A stretch of DNA of 64,000 bases, from NCBI GenBank assembly GCA_036936605.1, contig JAUPFV010000005.1:8704589-8768588 (forward strand), read 5' to 3'. Of this stretch, positions 12,470 through 22,811 are shown one piece after another (positions within the stretch are counted from its first letter, which is position 1; each line of letters opens with the position of its first letter). Origin of the DNA: Limnanthes douglasii subsp. nivea (lineage: Eukaryota > Streptophyta > Magnoliopsida > Brassicales > Limnanthaceae). Both the position numbers and the translations under genes were made by a program. The notes beneath the pieces were generated by a model. That model was not told the DNA's origin. It saw only the letters and a program-made list of their open reading frames with translations, and did not search any database.

Positions 12470-12827
12470 TCATTTTTTCGTCTTGTTGGACCACCCATTT
12501 AGGAGTGGTTGCAGTGTTGTGACTGGTTCGACGCCCCACAATGGTCGGAGTTAGCTGGACATATTCAGGAGTGGTAGACAAAGAGCTGGAATCGCCCATA
12601 GTTAAGAAATGAGTTTTTTTTCGGTCAATAGGATCTCTGGTTCTTGAAGTTATAAGATGAGTTGCAGCGTCGGGATTTCTGGTTCTCGAAGAAGTAGTGC
12701 GAGTAGCAGCGTCGGGATTTTTGGTTATCGAAGAAACCCTCGGGATAATTGAGGGGCTCGCTTTTGAAGAAGGTATGGACGAGTTCGGATTTTTGGGTTT
12801 TGGAAAACTTAATGGTTTTGAACTCAA
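11153..12827 (-). pseudogene. gypsy-1 antisense ORF: N-terminus and second copy of core
   Basis: The frame at 12827-12324 starts MSSKPLSFPKPKNPNSS and is a low-complexity, Ser/Pro/Arg-rich N-terminal region with three imperfect repeats of a TRNPDAAT-type octapeptide. It then enters the core domain (11876-11535, starting TPNAWYTLMSTIM) and the charged region (11523-11143). There are frameshifts between the blocks. This piece and the left copy (6487-8676) together show the original ORF was about 4.4 kb long. The role of this protein is unknown. Confidence 0.7.
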
Positions 12828-13677
12828 CGGAGATATGGGACCTTTGTGAATTAATCATGCCGCTCGGTATTCATCAACCCTTTCGGTGATACTAAGATAA
12901 TCAATGAGGCCAAAAACTGGTTTCTCAGGAGGGTCCGAATTTTTCTTTGGTTTCTTATGAGAGGTAGGTCTTTTTATAAACAATATCAGAGATTCTCTCT
13001 CTAGGAAATAGAAAATAGCAAAGTGTTTATCTTCCTATAACTCAGGTAAAATGTGAAAATGAAGAAGTGAGACTATTTATAGGTGAGTAAGCAAGTTAAC
13101 GGTTTGTTCCATGGAGAAGCATAATCAAAAAGAGCGCCGAGAAGATCAAGATTCGCTTAACCAAAACGTTAGTAAAATTATAATCAAGTTATCGCAAGAC
13201 ATGTGCCCACCCTGACAACTACAGCAGACCTAAGGGGCTAGTCTCATGATACACATATTGGGTAGTTCAACAAGCAGAAATTTCAAATATAAACGACAAA
13301 TTAATGAGTGACTCGTGAACGAGTAAGAAAACCTCTTCTATGGGTAAAGGAGATGGGCTTTCGAAAAAGGTAACTTGACCTAAGGCCTGGTAATTTGGGC
13401 CAAAGATTTTGATTACAATTCTGATTAAAATCAACGCGTCAGGATATAACAGATCAGTAGTTCGACCATTAATAAACTATTATTGAACATCGACAATTTA
13501 ATCTGTCGACCCTGTAAGGAAAGGTCGACAAATAACACATGGGTCACAACATTGGTATTTTTTTATGGATAACGACAAGATAAACAAAACCTAGAGAGTG
13601 ACTGACGCAAGCTCTTAACCAGAAGGCTCAGCAATCAAGTAGTTTTTGCTCGACTCTCCGCAAAACTAGGGGGCTAC
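12828..13677. other. gypsy-1 3' untranslated region and polypurine tract
   Basis: No gene seen. It is the upstream side of the antisense ORF, where its promoter would have to lie. It ends in the purine-rich CAAAACTAGGGGG at 13661-13673, just before the 3' LTR, the expected position of the plus-strand priming tract. Confidence 0.6.
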
Positions 13678-14002
13678 TGATAAAGGCATAAAATATCGAG
13701 ATTATTATGAGGCTTAATTGATATTATAAAAGCACATAAGGGCCTGTAAGTATTGGGAGACATTGGAAAACAAGTGTATATATGAGGGCCAATATTTAAT
13801 TAGTTAAACATAGCATGTGACAGTGGAGCCCATCACTGACACTATATAAGTAAATATCCCCTTTTTGGGAAAATGGTACTTTCTAATCATTGGTACTTGA
13901 TTTAACTACTTTCTCTCTTTAAAACTTTGTACTTATTCTCCTGACACAATTCCATTATACACATTATTCGATAATCAGCCCCGGATAAATCTATAACCAT
14001 CA
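13678..14002 (+). repeat. gypsy-1 3' LTR
   Basis: 325 bp, TG...CA, matching 2029-2355 with substitutions and short indels. It is followed at 14003-14007 by the second CCTAC target duplication. The level of difference between the two LTRs (roughly one base in 12-15 by eye) implies an insertion that is not recent. Confidence 0.9.
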
Positions 14003-14007
14003 CCTAC

Positions 14008-14781
14008 ATGTGGAAGATGACGTCCTATTCCTCCTCCTTGATGCTATTAATGGTGATAAAAGTAAGTGGGTATAATGCCTATCTTGATACTTTATAGGAA
14101 ATAAACCGACCTTTTATCATGTCCAAGCTATAACTGCTAGAATATGGAGCATGCATGGCCTCTAAGAATGCAAGATAACCTCATTAGGTTACTTTTTTTT
14201 AATATTTGGTAATACCACAGATGTGCTTGAGTTAGCTTCGTGGTTTTTCAATAGCCTCCTTATCATTCTCGAGATATGGAAGTCAATGACGTCCTATGTG
14301 AAAGATCATATGAAGTCCATACCAATATGGGTCAAATTCCATGACTTTCACCACGAGCTATGGTATGATAGAGGTCTTAGCCTACTTGGAAGCTTCATTG
14401 GCACCCCCATCTATGGTGACACTCACACTGCCAACTAAGTCTGCTTAAGATTTGTAAATTTGTATTGTGATGAATGCTACTGATGATTTCCCATACTCTT
14501 TGGAAATCGAACGTATGGACAAATCCACGTCACTTCGATTTGAGTACCAAGGGTTCCTTCCGATCTGCACTGAATGTAACATAGTTGATCATGTAATATT
14601 GACTTGCATTGTTCCTCTTTTATTACCACAAACTAATAACTCGCTTACTGCCGCTCATCGGCCTGAAAATGAGCCTATGATTGAAGAACTACCTAACATA
14701 TTCATGTCTCTTCCACTGAAAATAATACACCACCCTTACCGGACTATGATGGACTGCTCAGAAGCCTTGGTGGTACGATGA
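14008..14781 (+). pseudogene. LINE-A ORF1 (DUF4283 plus zinc-knuckle type)
   Basis: Translating across stops gives a DUF4283-like segment with GYFIGNKPTFYHVQAITARI, then PIWVKFHDFHHELWYDRGLS, then a zinc-knuckle region RFEYQGFLPICTECNIVDHV ending in a Cys. This is the usual ORF1 layout of plant L1-type LINEs, an RNA-binding protein. Stops and frameshifts interrupt it, for example near 14163 and 14440. Confidence 0.75.
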
Positions 14782-14997
14782 CCCGGTTGGTACGATCGAG
14801 ATCACCAGTTTTATGAAAGGAAACAATACTCTTGCACATGCCTATTCCAATCAGCATGAAGCGGGTCAGTTAAAAATTAAGGTAAACTATTGTCTCCTGA
14901 ATGTCAAGATACAAAACACTACTATAGTTATCCCAGAACGCCTCAAGGACGGCATGATCCTCGACCAGTAACTCCTGTAAGCTTTAATTTATTCATT

Positions 14998-15902
14998 TTT
15001 AAAATGATCATCTTCTCATGGAATGTAAGGGTTCCAAATGACCCGATAAGATACATCGATGTAGCTGAATATGTTTTTTTGAATCATATTACTCTTATAT
15101 ATTTGCTTGAAACAAAATATAAAGAAAAAGATCTATAATATAATGCATACGATGATTTATTACTGGTATTATAAGACTAATCACTATATGCACCTCTTAT
15201 GCCACATTTACATTGTTTTGAATCATATAACAAATTTAGAGTCTATATTATTTATACACCTCCCTAGTTAATTGACTGCAATATTAATTGCTTATCTGGT
15301 AACACCTCATTATCTCCTGCATCTATTTCTTGGTTTATAGAGCCTACCGCGTTCCCCTTTTTAGCCTCATATCTCTGCCATATTTACCCTTTGAAGATAT
15401 CCCATGTTTGTTCTAGGAAGTTTTAATGCAATTCATAAACCAAAAGATCGAACGGGTAGTTTGGACCTCTTGACCACTTCAATCTCTGAGCTACAACAAC
15501 CATAGTGAACTCAATGGCATGCGTTCCATTGAATTCCAATACTATTGGTCGAATAAGAAATCCAATAATCTTATTGTTTCTAGAATTGAGCATATTCGGG
15601 TTAATATCCATTATGAAGCTTGCTACCCAAACTCAGTTGTCCATTTTGATTACACGTACACTTTCAACCACACCCTTATCAACCTTTACCTTAGTACTTC
15701 TAGATTTTTTTTTCTAAAATATCCTTTAAATTCTTTAATATGTGGTAATCTCATCTGGATTACTCTTTCCTCGTTACCAAAAGCCAGACTCTTCCAATTG
15801 ATTTTTCTATTATGTCCAAAATCCTATCCAAATTTTGGCATCTCTAACTCGCATTTTCTTGTTCGAACAAGTGAGAATTCAGTGACATCTTTGGGTGACT
15901 GA
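14998..15902 (+). pseudogene. LINE-A endonuclease region
   Basis: The frame 14890-15138 includes MIIFSWNVRVPNDPIRYIDV and later LIYLLETKYKE. This matches the start of the apurinic-type endonuclease of plant LINE ORF2, with the Glu of LLETK kept. Downstream to about 15900 only weak traces remain and the frame is lost. Confidence 0.7.
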
Positions 15903-16394
15903 ATAATGCCCAATATATCCTTCATATTTCCCAATAAACCGTGATGATGACCCCACCAACCCATTTTTAATTAAGTATAAGATTAGTGCTACAAAAAATT
16001 ACAGTATCTTCAGTAAAGCGGAAGAATCCTTCCTCGCATAGGAGTTTCAAGAAACCTGGCTTAAGTTAGAAGATAGTAACTCCAAGTACTTCTATAATAT
16101 CATCAAGTCTTGTATCTAGAGAAATAAGATTGTATCTATCATGATCCCTCAGGTTTGCTCATGTTCAACATTTTCGTCAATCACTTTTCTAACATGTTGG
16201 GTGTTTGTAACACTCTCATTTATCCTAGTCTGAACAGAATCAAAAGTTTTATTAATACCAAGATTATTTTTTCTCATGAATCTCATATGATCCGACATGT
16301 AACTCGCGAAGAGATAAAAAAAGGCTCTCTTTAGTATTGACACTAACAAAGCATATGAACCCGATGGTTTTAGTGCTAGTTTCTTTAAATTATC

Positions 16395-16960
16395 TTGAGA
16401 ACTTATCACCCCGAAGTTGTCCAATATTTCTTCACCCAATATCGCATGGATCCCAGTTGGAATAGGAAGCTTATTGATCTTATCTCTAAATCGGAAAAAA
16501 CTTGTACCCCTTCTGATTTTAGACCCATTGCTTTCTACAATGTTATCTATAAAGCAATGTCCAAAATCTTGATTATAAACATTAATGACTCATTCCCCTA
16601 ATTGAAAAACCTTTTCCGATCGATTTATCAGGCTGAAGTATCTCTGATAATATCTTGCTCTCCCAAAAGTTTCTTCATGGTCATGCAGCTCTTAAGCTAG
16701 ACCTCACGAAAGACTTCGACAATATTTGACGATGTCTCGTCTTGGATATCCTCTCCATTTATGGAATTCCTCAATCGTATGATTGGTTAGATTATCCAAT
16801 GTATCCCCACTCTCTCATATTCGATTAACATCAATGGTAACTCTTTTCACTTTTTGTGTGAAAAAAGAAGAGTAAGGTAATGGGACCCCCTCTCCCGCTT
16901 ATTTTTTGTCCTAAGTATGCAAGTTCTCTCAAGTGTTCACAAAGAAAAAACCCAACACAT
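16395..16960 (+). pseudogene. LINE-A reverse transcriptase fragment
   Basis: 16395-16601 reads SEKTCTPSDFRPIAFYNVIY and SKILI, the LINE RT block preceding the palm. Beyond stops, 16690-16950 gives a LDLTKDFDN-like motif, a DILSIYGIPQSY stretch and a decayed equivalent of the QGDPLSP box (now PPLPLIF). The FADD catalytic box is absent because the antisense block starts at about 16960. Confidence 0.72.
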
Positions 16961-17840
16961 CTCATTCGACACGATGATGGTGATACGATTTTGTCAAAGA
17001 GTGATGCTCCTATAGAGAGGATTCAAAAATTCTTGCATTTTGCTTCCGTCATACGTGGTATATAGCCACTTCATATCACGAATTCTGCAGATGCGAGAGG
17101 ATGACGAGTTTGACCCTTCCCTAATATAAGAAGACTAATTAGTGTATATTAATGTGAACCTAAGTTTGGAACTGACTATAACCCATATACTTTGATTAAA
17201 GTAAAAGTCACGAGATACATGAGCTAATATTTAAAGACCATAAGTTGTTTATTTTTAATCAATTTGACATTAATCCAGTCACATGAGATTGAGTTGTTAT
17301 TTCTACCGACTAAAGACCACATATATTTAAGAAGAGTCGTTCAATTCTAGGTTTTAGATTCCGAATCCCAAATTGGCCTTCCATTGTGGGCAATGTTACA
17401 GTGGACCAAGGCAGTCGAGCCTCAAAAGTATTTCTCTCATAGCCTGACTAAAGGAAGCGTTGGAGGGATTGTGACAACTTTTTGAGAATCCTAGACAAGA
17501 GGATGAAGATTGAAGACCGGTATATGTGACCTACAAAGAGGATTGGTTTGATGAGTTGGAGTCTTCCCGCATAAGAAAGATGTTTAAAGGTCTAAAAACC
17601 AGCATTTTATACGATGATGGTGGTCATATCTTGTCGAAGAGCGATGTTAAACCTAAAAAGGAAAAAATATTTTTTAACGGGATTGACTTGGAGACTCAAG
17701 AGAGCAAGGAATTAATTTAGACGCTCTTTGGTGAGATTGAGTGAGTTAAGATCACCACGACAGAAAATCATTAGATCATCATTAAACATAAGTTAATATT
17801 TTGAGCTTTTCACATTTCCAATGGAATTTGATGAATAGAC
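16960..17840 (-). mobile_element. Antisense LINE relic, copy A
   Basis: Sequence similar to the minus strand of a LINE RT and C-terminal region. The stretch at about 17390-17835 lines up with LINE-B at about 55440-55980: both have ACAGTGGACCA, GAAGATTGAAGACC-type text, CGCATAAGA-AGATG and ATGACAGAAAATCATCAGATC-type text. The same composite sequence recurs at 20900-21661 plus 28632-28700. At its right edge the bases TTGATGAATAGACAGTGACTCAAGA occur twice (about 17828-17852 and 17948-17972), marking the junction with LINE-A. Confidence 0.65.
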
Positions 17841-17844
17841 AGTG

Positions 17845-18213
17845 ACTCAAGAAAGGAGCACCGGAGCACATCCTACCGATCCCGCGCCATCAACCTTGCC
17901 TTCCAAGCCACTGTTTTTTAGATTTGGCGTGTCCGGAACGGCCTTGTGTTTGATGAATAGACAGTGACTCAAGAGACTATTTTTCTTCGAATCACTCTCA
18001 CGACCTTGAAGATTTTATTCAGAGTAGATTCGCATTATCGACTTACATGTTAAAGTCTTTTTTATCCTTTGATGCACTTAGTTTTTCTGATTTTATTGGT
18101 AAAAGTCCATTAGTGCCGGTCTTAGAGACTTGTATTTTTCTGGGAGACATTGGGCTCTATAGATGATTGTAACTCTGTACAACATATATACAAACACATT
18201 TACCTAAAAAAAG
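17845..18213 (+). pseudogene. LINE-A ORF2 C-terminus and 3' tail
   Basis: Reading across stops gives SRAINLAFQATVF then IWRVRNGLVFDE, followed by a region like the last 60 residues of plant LINE ORF2. It ends with ACTCTGTACAACATATATAC and a short A-rich tail. These are typical of the 3' end of plant L1 elements. Confidence 0.65.
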
Positions 18214-18640
18214 AACTTTAAGGATTCTTATACACGAAAGTCCACATGTTCATCTCCTACATGAATAATTAATTTTCCAGTTTCAACATCAATCACAATC
18301 TTAAAAGAAAATAAACTTGTACTTTATTCGAAAAAATGATTTGTTAAATACGATAAAAACATCACATTAGTTAAACACGAGAAGATAAAAGAATATTTCA
18401 GATAATATCAAACTTTTGAAAATGAACAAAAAATAAAATTATATCTAAATACGAAATTAGTTTAGTCACGCTTAATCTACTTACATGACTAATATATCAT
18501 ATACTTTAATAGATCGAATTATCATGCCCCATATCAAACATAATTATGTTAAAAGAATAATGTAAGCAATTAACTTTTCTTTGTGCATTTAATGTACCCT
18601 CCCCTTGTAAGATGCTTCACCTCTTAATTCCTTTTGCTTC
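18214..18640. other. AT-rich spacer
   Basis: No ORF, repeat or RNA signal recognised between the LINE-A tail and the putative snoRNA promoter. Confidence 0.5.
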
Positions 18641-18790
18641 TTGTATTCGGGCCGGACCGAAAATAAAACTGGATAAGCCCACCATAGGCAAGCTTATTCT
18701 ACTCTTTTAATCACCACCGTTCATCGCATATAAACCCCAAACCCTAAAGCGAAAATAATCTATATAAATCCTCGAGCGCTAAATTTAAAA
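18640..18790 (+). promoter_or_regulatory. Putative snoRNA-type promoter (site II, telo-box, TATA)
   Basis: Contains a site II-type core (AGCCCA at 18676-18681, TGGGCT on the other strand), a telo-box AAACCCTAA at 18739-18747 and a TATA-like TATATAAAT at 18761-18769, in that order over about 95 bp. Telo-box plus site II is the known combination in promoters of plant ribosomal-protein and snoRNA genes. The U14 snoRNA lies 0.6 kb downstream on the same strand. The assignment as its promoter is inferred from motif order and position. Confidence 0.5.
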
Positions 18791-19361
18791 ATTGTCTCTT
18801 TTCTAACTTCAGCCCCCAATTCTCGGTTTCGTATGTAGATTGTGCTTCACTTTTACAGTTTCTGCTACAGGTTTGGTCGATCTGTTAAAAACATCGGTAA
18901 ATTGGTATTGGTGTTTATGTTGAATATGTCGTCTTTGTATAGGGACAATTCGTCTTTCCTATGGAATAATCGAGTCCTTACGTCTTACTTACATCCAATT
19001 GAATACATTTTGTTCTTGTTTCAGCTGTCTTTAAATTCAATAAGGAATTCCTGTCACATTTTCTTCTTGACTAAGCAAATTTCAGTCAACATTCAGCAAA
19101 CCCGAATGATAATTTTGTCTACGTTATATATCATCTCTCTTAATTCGGACATGTTGGTTGTTGACTGGAATTTGCTTCGTCAAGTGTTGTTGTTGTTATT
19201 AATGATGTATATGTTCATAATCTTGTTATTTTAGGGGGATAGATTGTTTGTCCTAGTAGGATTGTTTACGGTTGGCAGAATTGAATATATTTCTCGCTAA
19301 TCATTATAAGATGTTAAATTTATATATGCTTATGAAGTTATAATTGTTAGCATTGTTATTT

Positions 19362-19486
19362 CGCCAATGATGATTACACAAAAGGCTTGTTTCTCAAAAA
19401 CATTCGCAGTTGCCGCCTAAAGCTTTCGCCTTTCGCCGGGCTTGAGAGCTTATGATGTTTTGATCCTTCCTTGGTTGTCTGAGGCT
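19362..19486 (+). ncRNA. U14: U14 box C/D small nucleolar RNA
   Basis: Box C ATGATGA (19367-19373) and box D CTGA (19479-19482) are flanked by a short GCC/GGC closing stem. Domain A, CATTCGCAGTTGCCGCC (19401-19417), is the U14 element that pairs with the 5' part of 18S rRNA. It keeps the CATTCGCAGT core, but two positions differ from the usual TTTCCACC half. Domain B, CCTTCCTTGGTTGT, sits directly before box D and matches the 18S stretch ACATCCAAGGAAGG with one mismatch. A C'-like ATGATGT lies at 19452-19458. U14 is needed for 18S processing and guides one 18S 2'-O-methylation (established for yeast, plants and animals). The domain A changes could mean reduced function. Plant U14 genes are often clustered and transcribed polycistronically, which fits the copies next to it. 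Confidence 0.8.
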
Positions 19487-19569
19487 ATTAACTTTTATTT
19501 ATGTTTCTTATACAAAATTTAGTAACAATGTCTGTCTGATTGTATTTTGTACTTTATATTTGGATTATA

Positions 19570-19682
19570 TTGTTTGTGATATACATCCCAAGGCTTTTTC
19601 TCCAAACATTAGCAGTGGCTGCTTAAAGTTTTTTCCTTTCGCCGGGCATGAGACCTAATGCTGTTTTTATCGGTCTTGTAAA
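19570..19682 (+). pseudogene. Decayed second U14 copy
   Basis: Aligned with the U14 gene about 205 bp upstream. It has the domain A counterpart CATTAGCAGTGGCTGC, the shared CCTTTCGCCGGGC-TGAGA segment and TAATGCTGTTTTTATC before the 3' end. Box C is weak (GTGATAT) and box D is missing. Without the boxes it could not form a C/D snoRNP. Confidence 0.65.
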
Positions 19683-20139
19683 GCTTAGTGACATTAGTTT
19701 TGTGTTCACTACATTCTGTTCTTGTTTTGATTGTTATGAAGCTTCATAACCAATTCAATGATTGGAAGGACAATGTTTTAGTTTTTTCTCTGTTTGCTGT
19801 TCATGATTTTATTTGGATAGGTAAAGAAAAGTTTTCTTTTGACAATTTGGTTGCAGCTTTGTTTAAAATTGTTCCTATTACTTTGAACGGAAATTACAAC
19901 CCCACTGGCACACTACTTCCATGCAGCTATGGGTCACTGGCACTGCAGTGTCGCAATACTGCCCTGCAGCTGTGGTTGACTGGTGCCATAGTGGTGTGAT
20001 ACTGCCCAGCAGCTGTGGCAGACCGGTGCCACAGCGGCCCAATCTGCCTTGAAACTATGGGTCACTGGTTCAATCCTCCGGCGTTGGCATAAAACATCAT
20101 GAAGGTAGCTGGCAACTACTTGCCAGTGTAGTTCTAGTG

Positions 20140-20205
20140 GATCTACACAGGCAACAGTGTCTAATGCTGTCCTTATCCTTCATTGGATGCCTATACCTTA
20201 CCTTG
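20140..20205 (+). pseudogene. U14 3'-end remnant
   Basis: The sequence around TCTAATGCTGTCCTTATCCT followed by TCATTGGATGCC resembles U14 domain B plus box D context (TCCTTGGATGTCTGA in intact U14). Box D is lost, and the 5' half of the RNA is not recognisable here. Confidence 0.45.
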
Positions 20206-20429
20206 TTTTGCTATTTGATGTGGTTATTTGTCTCACATGCTTATGTTTGTTTTAATCATTTTTTTAATGATTCCTATACTTATTACTTTCGTTGTTTACA
20301 CTATAAATTGTTATTTGTTTTTTTTTATTCTGTCCATATGGTTCGTGCTGCAGCAATTAGAAGTCATTTTTGTTTACTCCAAAATAATAATTATGCAGAA
20401 AACAAACACCAAACAACTTAAGCAGAGTG

Positions 20430-20790
20430 AAGTAAAAGTTATGAGAGAGATGAGCTAAGATTTTAACACCATAATTTTGTTACAATTTGACATTAGTCCA
20501 CCAGATTAAGTTGCTATTTCTATAGACTAAAGACCACATTTGTTTTAGATGAGTTGTCTTACATTAGACAAGGTGCCTTGAGCCCCCAAAGCCTTTATCT
20601 CATGGCATGAGCGAAGTTAGCATTGGAGGGATTGTGACAACTTTTTCAGAACCCTACACAAGAGGATCAAGATTGAAGGCCGGTATACTTGGCCAACAGA
20701 GAGGATTGATTTGATAAGTTTGAGTCTACCCACATAAGAAAGATGTTTAAAGGTTCAAAAATCGATGGTGGTGATCAGATCTTCTGAAAG
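20430..20790 (-). mobile_element. Antisense LINE relic, partial third copy
   Basis: Matches parts of the antisense LINE relic: the stretch about 20450-20550 (GACTAAAGACCACAT), 20590-20700 (GGAGGGATTGTGACAACTTTT) and 20700-20770 (AGGATTGATTTGATAAGTTT). It is shorter and more decayed than copies A and B. Confidence 0.6.
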
Positions 20791-20899
20791 TTTCCAAAAT
20801 CTGAATCAAGCTACATACAACATAGGTAATTTTGAAATTAAGTAAATATTACACTGGCCAATCAATCTCGGATTTAAAAAATCTGAACCAAATGTCTGA

Positions 20900-21661
20900 A
20901 AGTACGGTACGAAATGGTAGAAGCGAGGATTTAAAAATTCTTGCATTTTGCTTCCGTCATACATGGTATATGACCGCACTAAATCATGAGTTCCGCATAT
21001 GCTGGCGAGTTCGATACTTGGCTAATCTAGATAGACCAATTAGTGTATATTAATGTGAACCTAAGTTTGGAGTTGACAGCAACCCATGTACTCCGAGTTA
21101 AGTAAAAGTCATGAGAGATATAAGCTATGATTTATAGACCATAAGTTGTTTATTTTTAATCAATTTGATATTGATCCAGTCACATCGTAGTCACATCGAA
21201 TTGAGTTGTTAATTCTACCGACTAAATACCACATATATTTAAGAAGAGTAGTTTAATTCTAGGTTTTAGCTTCGAATCCCAAATTGACCTTCCATTGTGT
21301 GCAATGTTACATTGGACTAAGGCATTTGAGCCCCAGAAGCCTTTATCTCATTACCTGACCAAAGGAAGCATTTAAGAGATTATGAAAACTCTTTGAGAAT
21401 CCTAGACAAGAGGATGGAGATTAAAGATCGGTATATGTGGCCTACAAATAGGATTGATTTGATAAGTTGGAGTCTACCCTCATAAGAAAGATGTTTAAAG
21501 GTCCAAAAACCAGCATTTTACACGATAATTGTGTTGATCAGATCTTGTCAAAGAGTGATGCTCACTCTAGAGAGGAACATTTAATTTTTAACGGGATTGA
21601 CTTGGAGACTCGAGAGATCAAGAAATTAATTTAAACACTCTTTGGTGAGATTGAGTGAGTT
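20900..21661 (-). mobile_element. Antisense LINE relic, copy B (left part)
   Basis: Closely similar to 17020-17760: both have ATTCTTGCATTTTGCTTCCG, TAGTGTATATTAATGTGAAC, TAGACAAGAGGATG-AGATT and the end GTGAGATTGAGTGAGTTAAG. It is interrupted by gypsy-2 at 21662-28631 and resumes at 28632 with CACCATGACA, so it dates the relic as older than gypsy-2. Confidence 0.75.
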
Positions 21662-21666
21662 AAGAT
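21662..21666. repeat. Target-site duplication of gypsy-2, left copy
   Basis: AAGAT stands just left of the TG opening the left LTR. AAGAT at 28627-28631 stands just right of the CA closing the right LTR. The undisrupted site is visible in relic copy A (GAGTTAAGATCACCACGACA near 17750), which confirms the duplication. Confidence 0.92.
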
Positions 21667-22038
21667 TGATGATGGAAAAATACGGTCAAGGGGTAAAAAA
21701 AGGAAGATCTTTTAGCTAGTTTATATTAAATATTTTTGTAGAGAGTAGTGAGATAAATGCGGTGTATTCTTGTATTTAATGTTTCTAGAAAAAGTTCAAC
21801 CGTGTTGGTTGGGGTATTTAAACTTTTTTCGATTCATGGGCCGTTCGGATCAGATCTTATATTCGGGTCAATTTTATGAGCCCCCAAACCCAAGAATCAA
21901 TGTACTAGGCACATAGTTGAGTCATTGGTCCACTTAAGTTATTGTTCAATCATTGAGTTATATTTAATCTGTCCGAAATGCCCTCCAGAGAAAATCAGAA
22001 TCACCATGATATTCCTCCAACTATATCCGATATGATCA
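21667..22038 (-). repeat. gypsy-2 3' LTR
   Basis: 372 bp, begins TGATGATGGAAAAAT and ends TATGATCA on the plus strand. It aligns throughout with 28244-28626 apart from short indels. The next bases (about 22039-22062, ACCCCTTTAGCTCTTTC on the plus strand) are the complement of a purine-rich tract, in the place of a polypurine tract. Confidence 0.9.
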
Positions 22039-22811
22039 TATAACCCCTTTAGCTCTTTCAAAAAATATTTGGAAGAGCTAACCTTGATAGATTATGTCCG
22101 ATCTGTCTTCAAAGTGAATTTGAGGAGTCAATCGAACAACTCGATGATCGCGACTTTATAATCAGTTCTCTTTTACACATGTCAAGTGGTAATTGGACCC
22201 ATTAACCGCTTTTTTTTCTGGGTACTTGTGCCTAAACATTAAAAGAGCTATATTTACTAGCCCTTAATCATGTCTATAGGTTCATCTTCCCTAGGTAAAA
22301 CACTCAAGTAATTTCTAAACTATATAAGTGTGATTTTTCATTGTTTTTATTCCTAATGTGAGAAATAAATTTCAAACTCTGATTCTAGATAGAGAAAAAC
22401 ACTATAATCTTTCAACTTTTCTCTAAAGTTTGTATGTTCACCCGAAGAACTGCCTTAATAAAAAAAGTCTGGCTCAACCTTTCTGAGTTAGAGAAAGATA
22501 AAAGAGAGGCAAGAATCCCTGTCGGACTACCTTTTCCCATGGTGGATTGATCATACAAGAGATACCAGAACCAGACAAGAGTTCATCATTTCATTAACCA
22601 TTATTAGTTTCCAAAAAAAACTTATCTTGCTCCATCTTTAACAAATCTTGAGCCACCCGTTTAGTAAATTGAAAACCCTTTCACCAAAAATAGAGCAGTT
22701 ACCAGTCGTAAAGCTCCATCTTCTTTAATTTCTACAAGGTCGGATGTAGGAGAAAACACAACTTGAAGGGTTACCAGGCTTTCTAAAGCCAAAACTGTAA
22801 CTTCCTCTGCC

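Larger units (their letters stand above)
2029..14002 (+). mobile_element. Ty3/gypsy LTR retrotransposon gypsy-1 (Tat-like), full length with internal loss
   Basis: About 12.0 kb, bounded by similar LTRs (2029-2355 and 13678-14002) and the target duplication CCTAC. Order on the plus strand: primer-binding site, gag, aspartic protease, reverse transcriptase, RNase H. After that comes a long region coding on the opposite strand, a polypurine tract and the 3' LTR. No integrase is recognisable: RNase H runs out near 6487, where the 3' end of the antisense ORF begins. The domain types, the tRNA-Asp-like primer site and the antisense ORF fit the plant Tat lineage (established knowledge of that group). 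The sense genes carry several stops and frameshifts, so the element cannot be autonomous. It is inserted in LINE-A. Confidence 0.88.
14003..18213 (+). mobile_element. Old LINE retrotransposon, LINE-A
   Basis: Plus-strand non-LTR element in pieces: ORF1 (14008-14781), endonuclease start (14998-15140), RT (16395-16950), and a C-terminal segment (about 17845-18130), ending in a short A-run after TTTACCT at 18206-18213. An antisense LINE block occupies 16960-17840. gypsy-1 is inserted within or just before ORF1, so the LINE is older than gypsy-1. All frames are broken by stops. The 5' end is not identified and may lie left of 2028. Confidence 0.75.

Noticed and set aside
13661..14002. Solo LTR at 13678-14002
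   Set aside because: It pairs with the 5' LTR at 2029 and shares the outer CCTAC duplication, so it is the 3' end of a full element.
18842..19234. 130-codon ORF between the promoter motifs and U14
   Set aside because: No family motif; its composition is that of T-rich non-coding DNA, and it lies in the leader of a probable snoRNA precursor.
20060..20085. GGTTCAATCC as a tRNA B-box
   Set aside because: No A-box, acceptor stem or anticodon arm around it.
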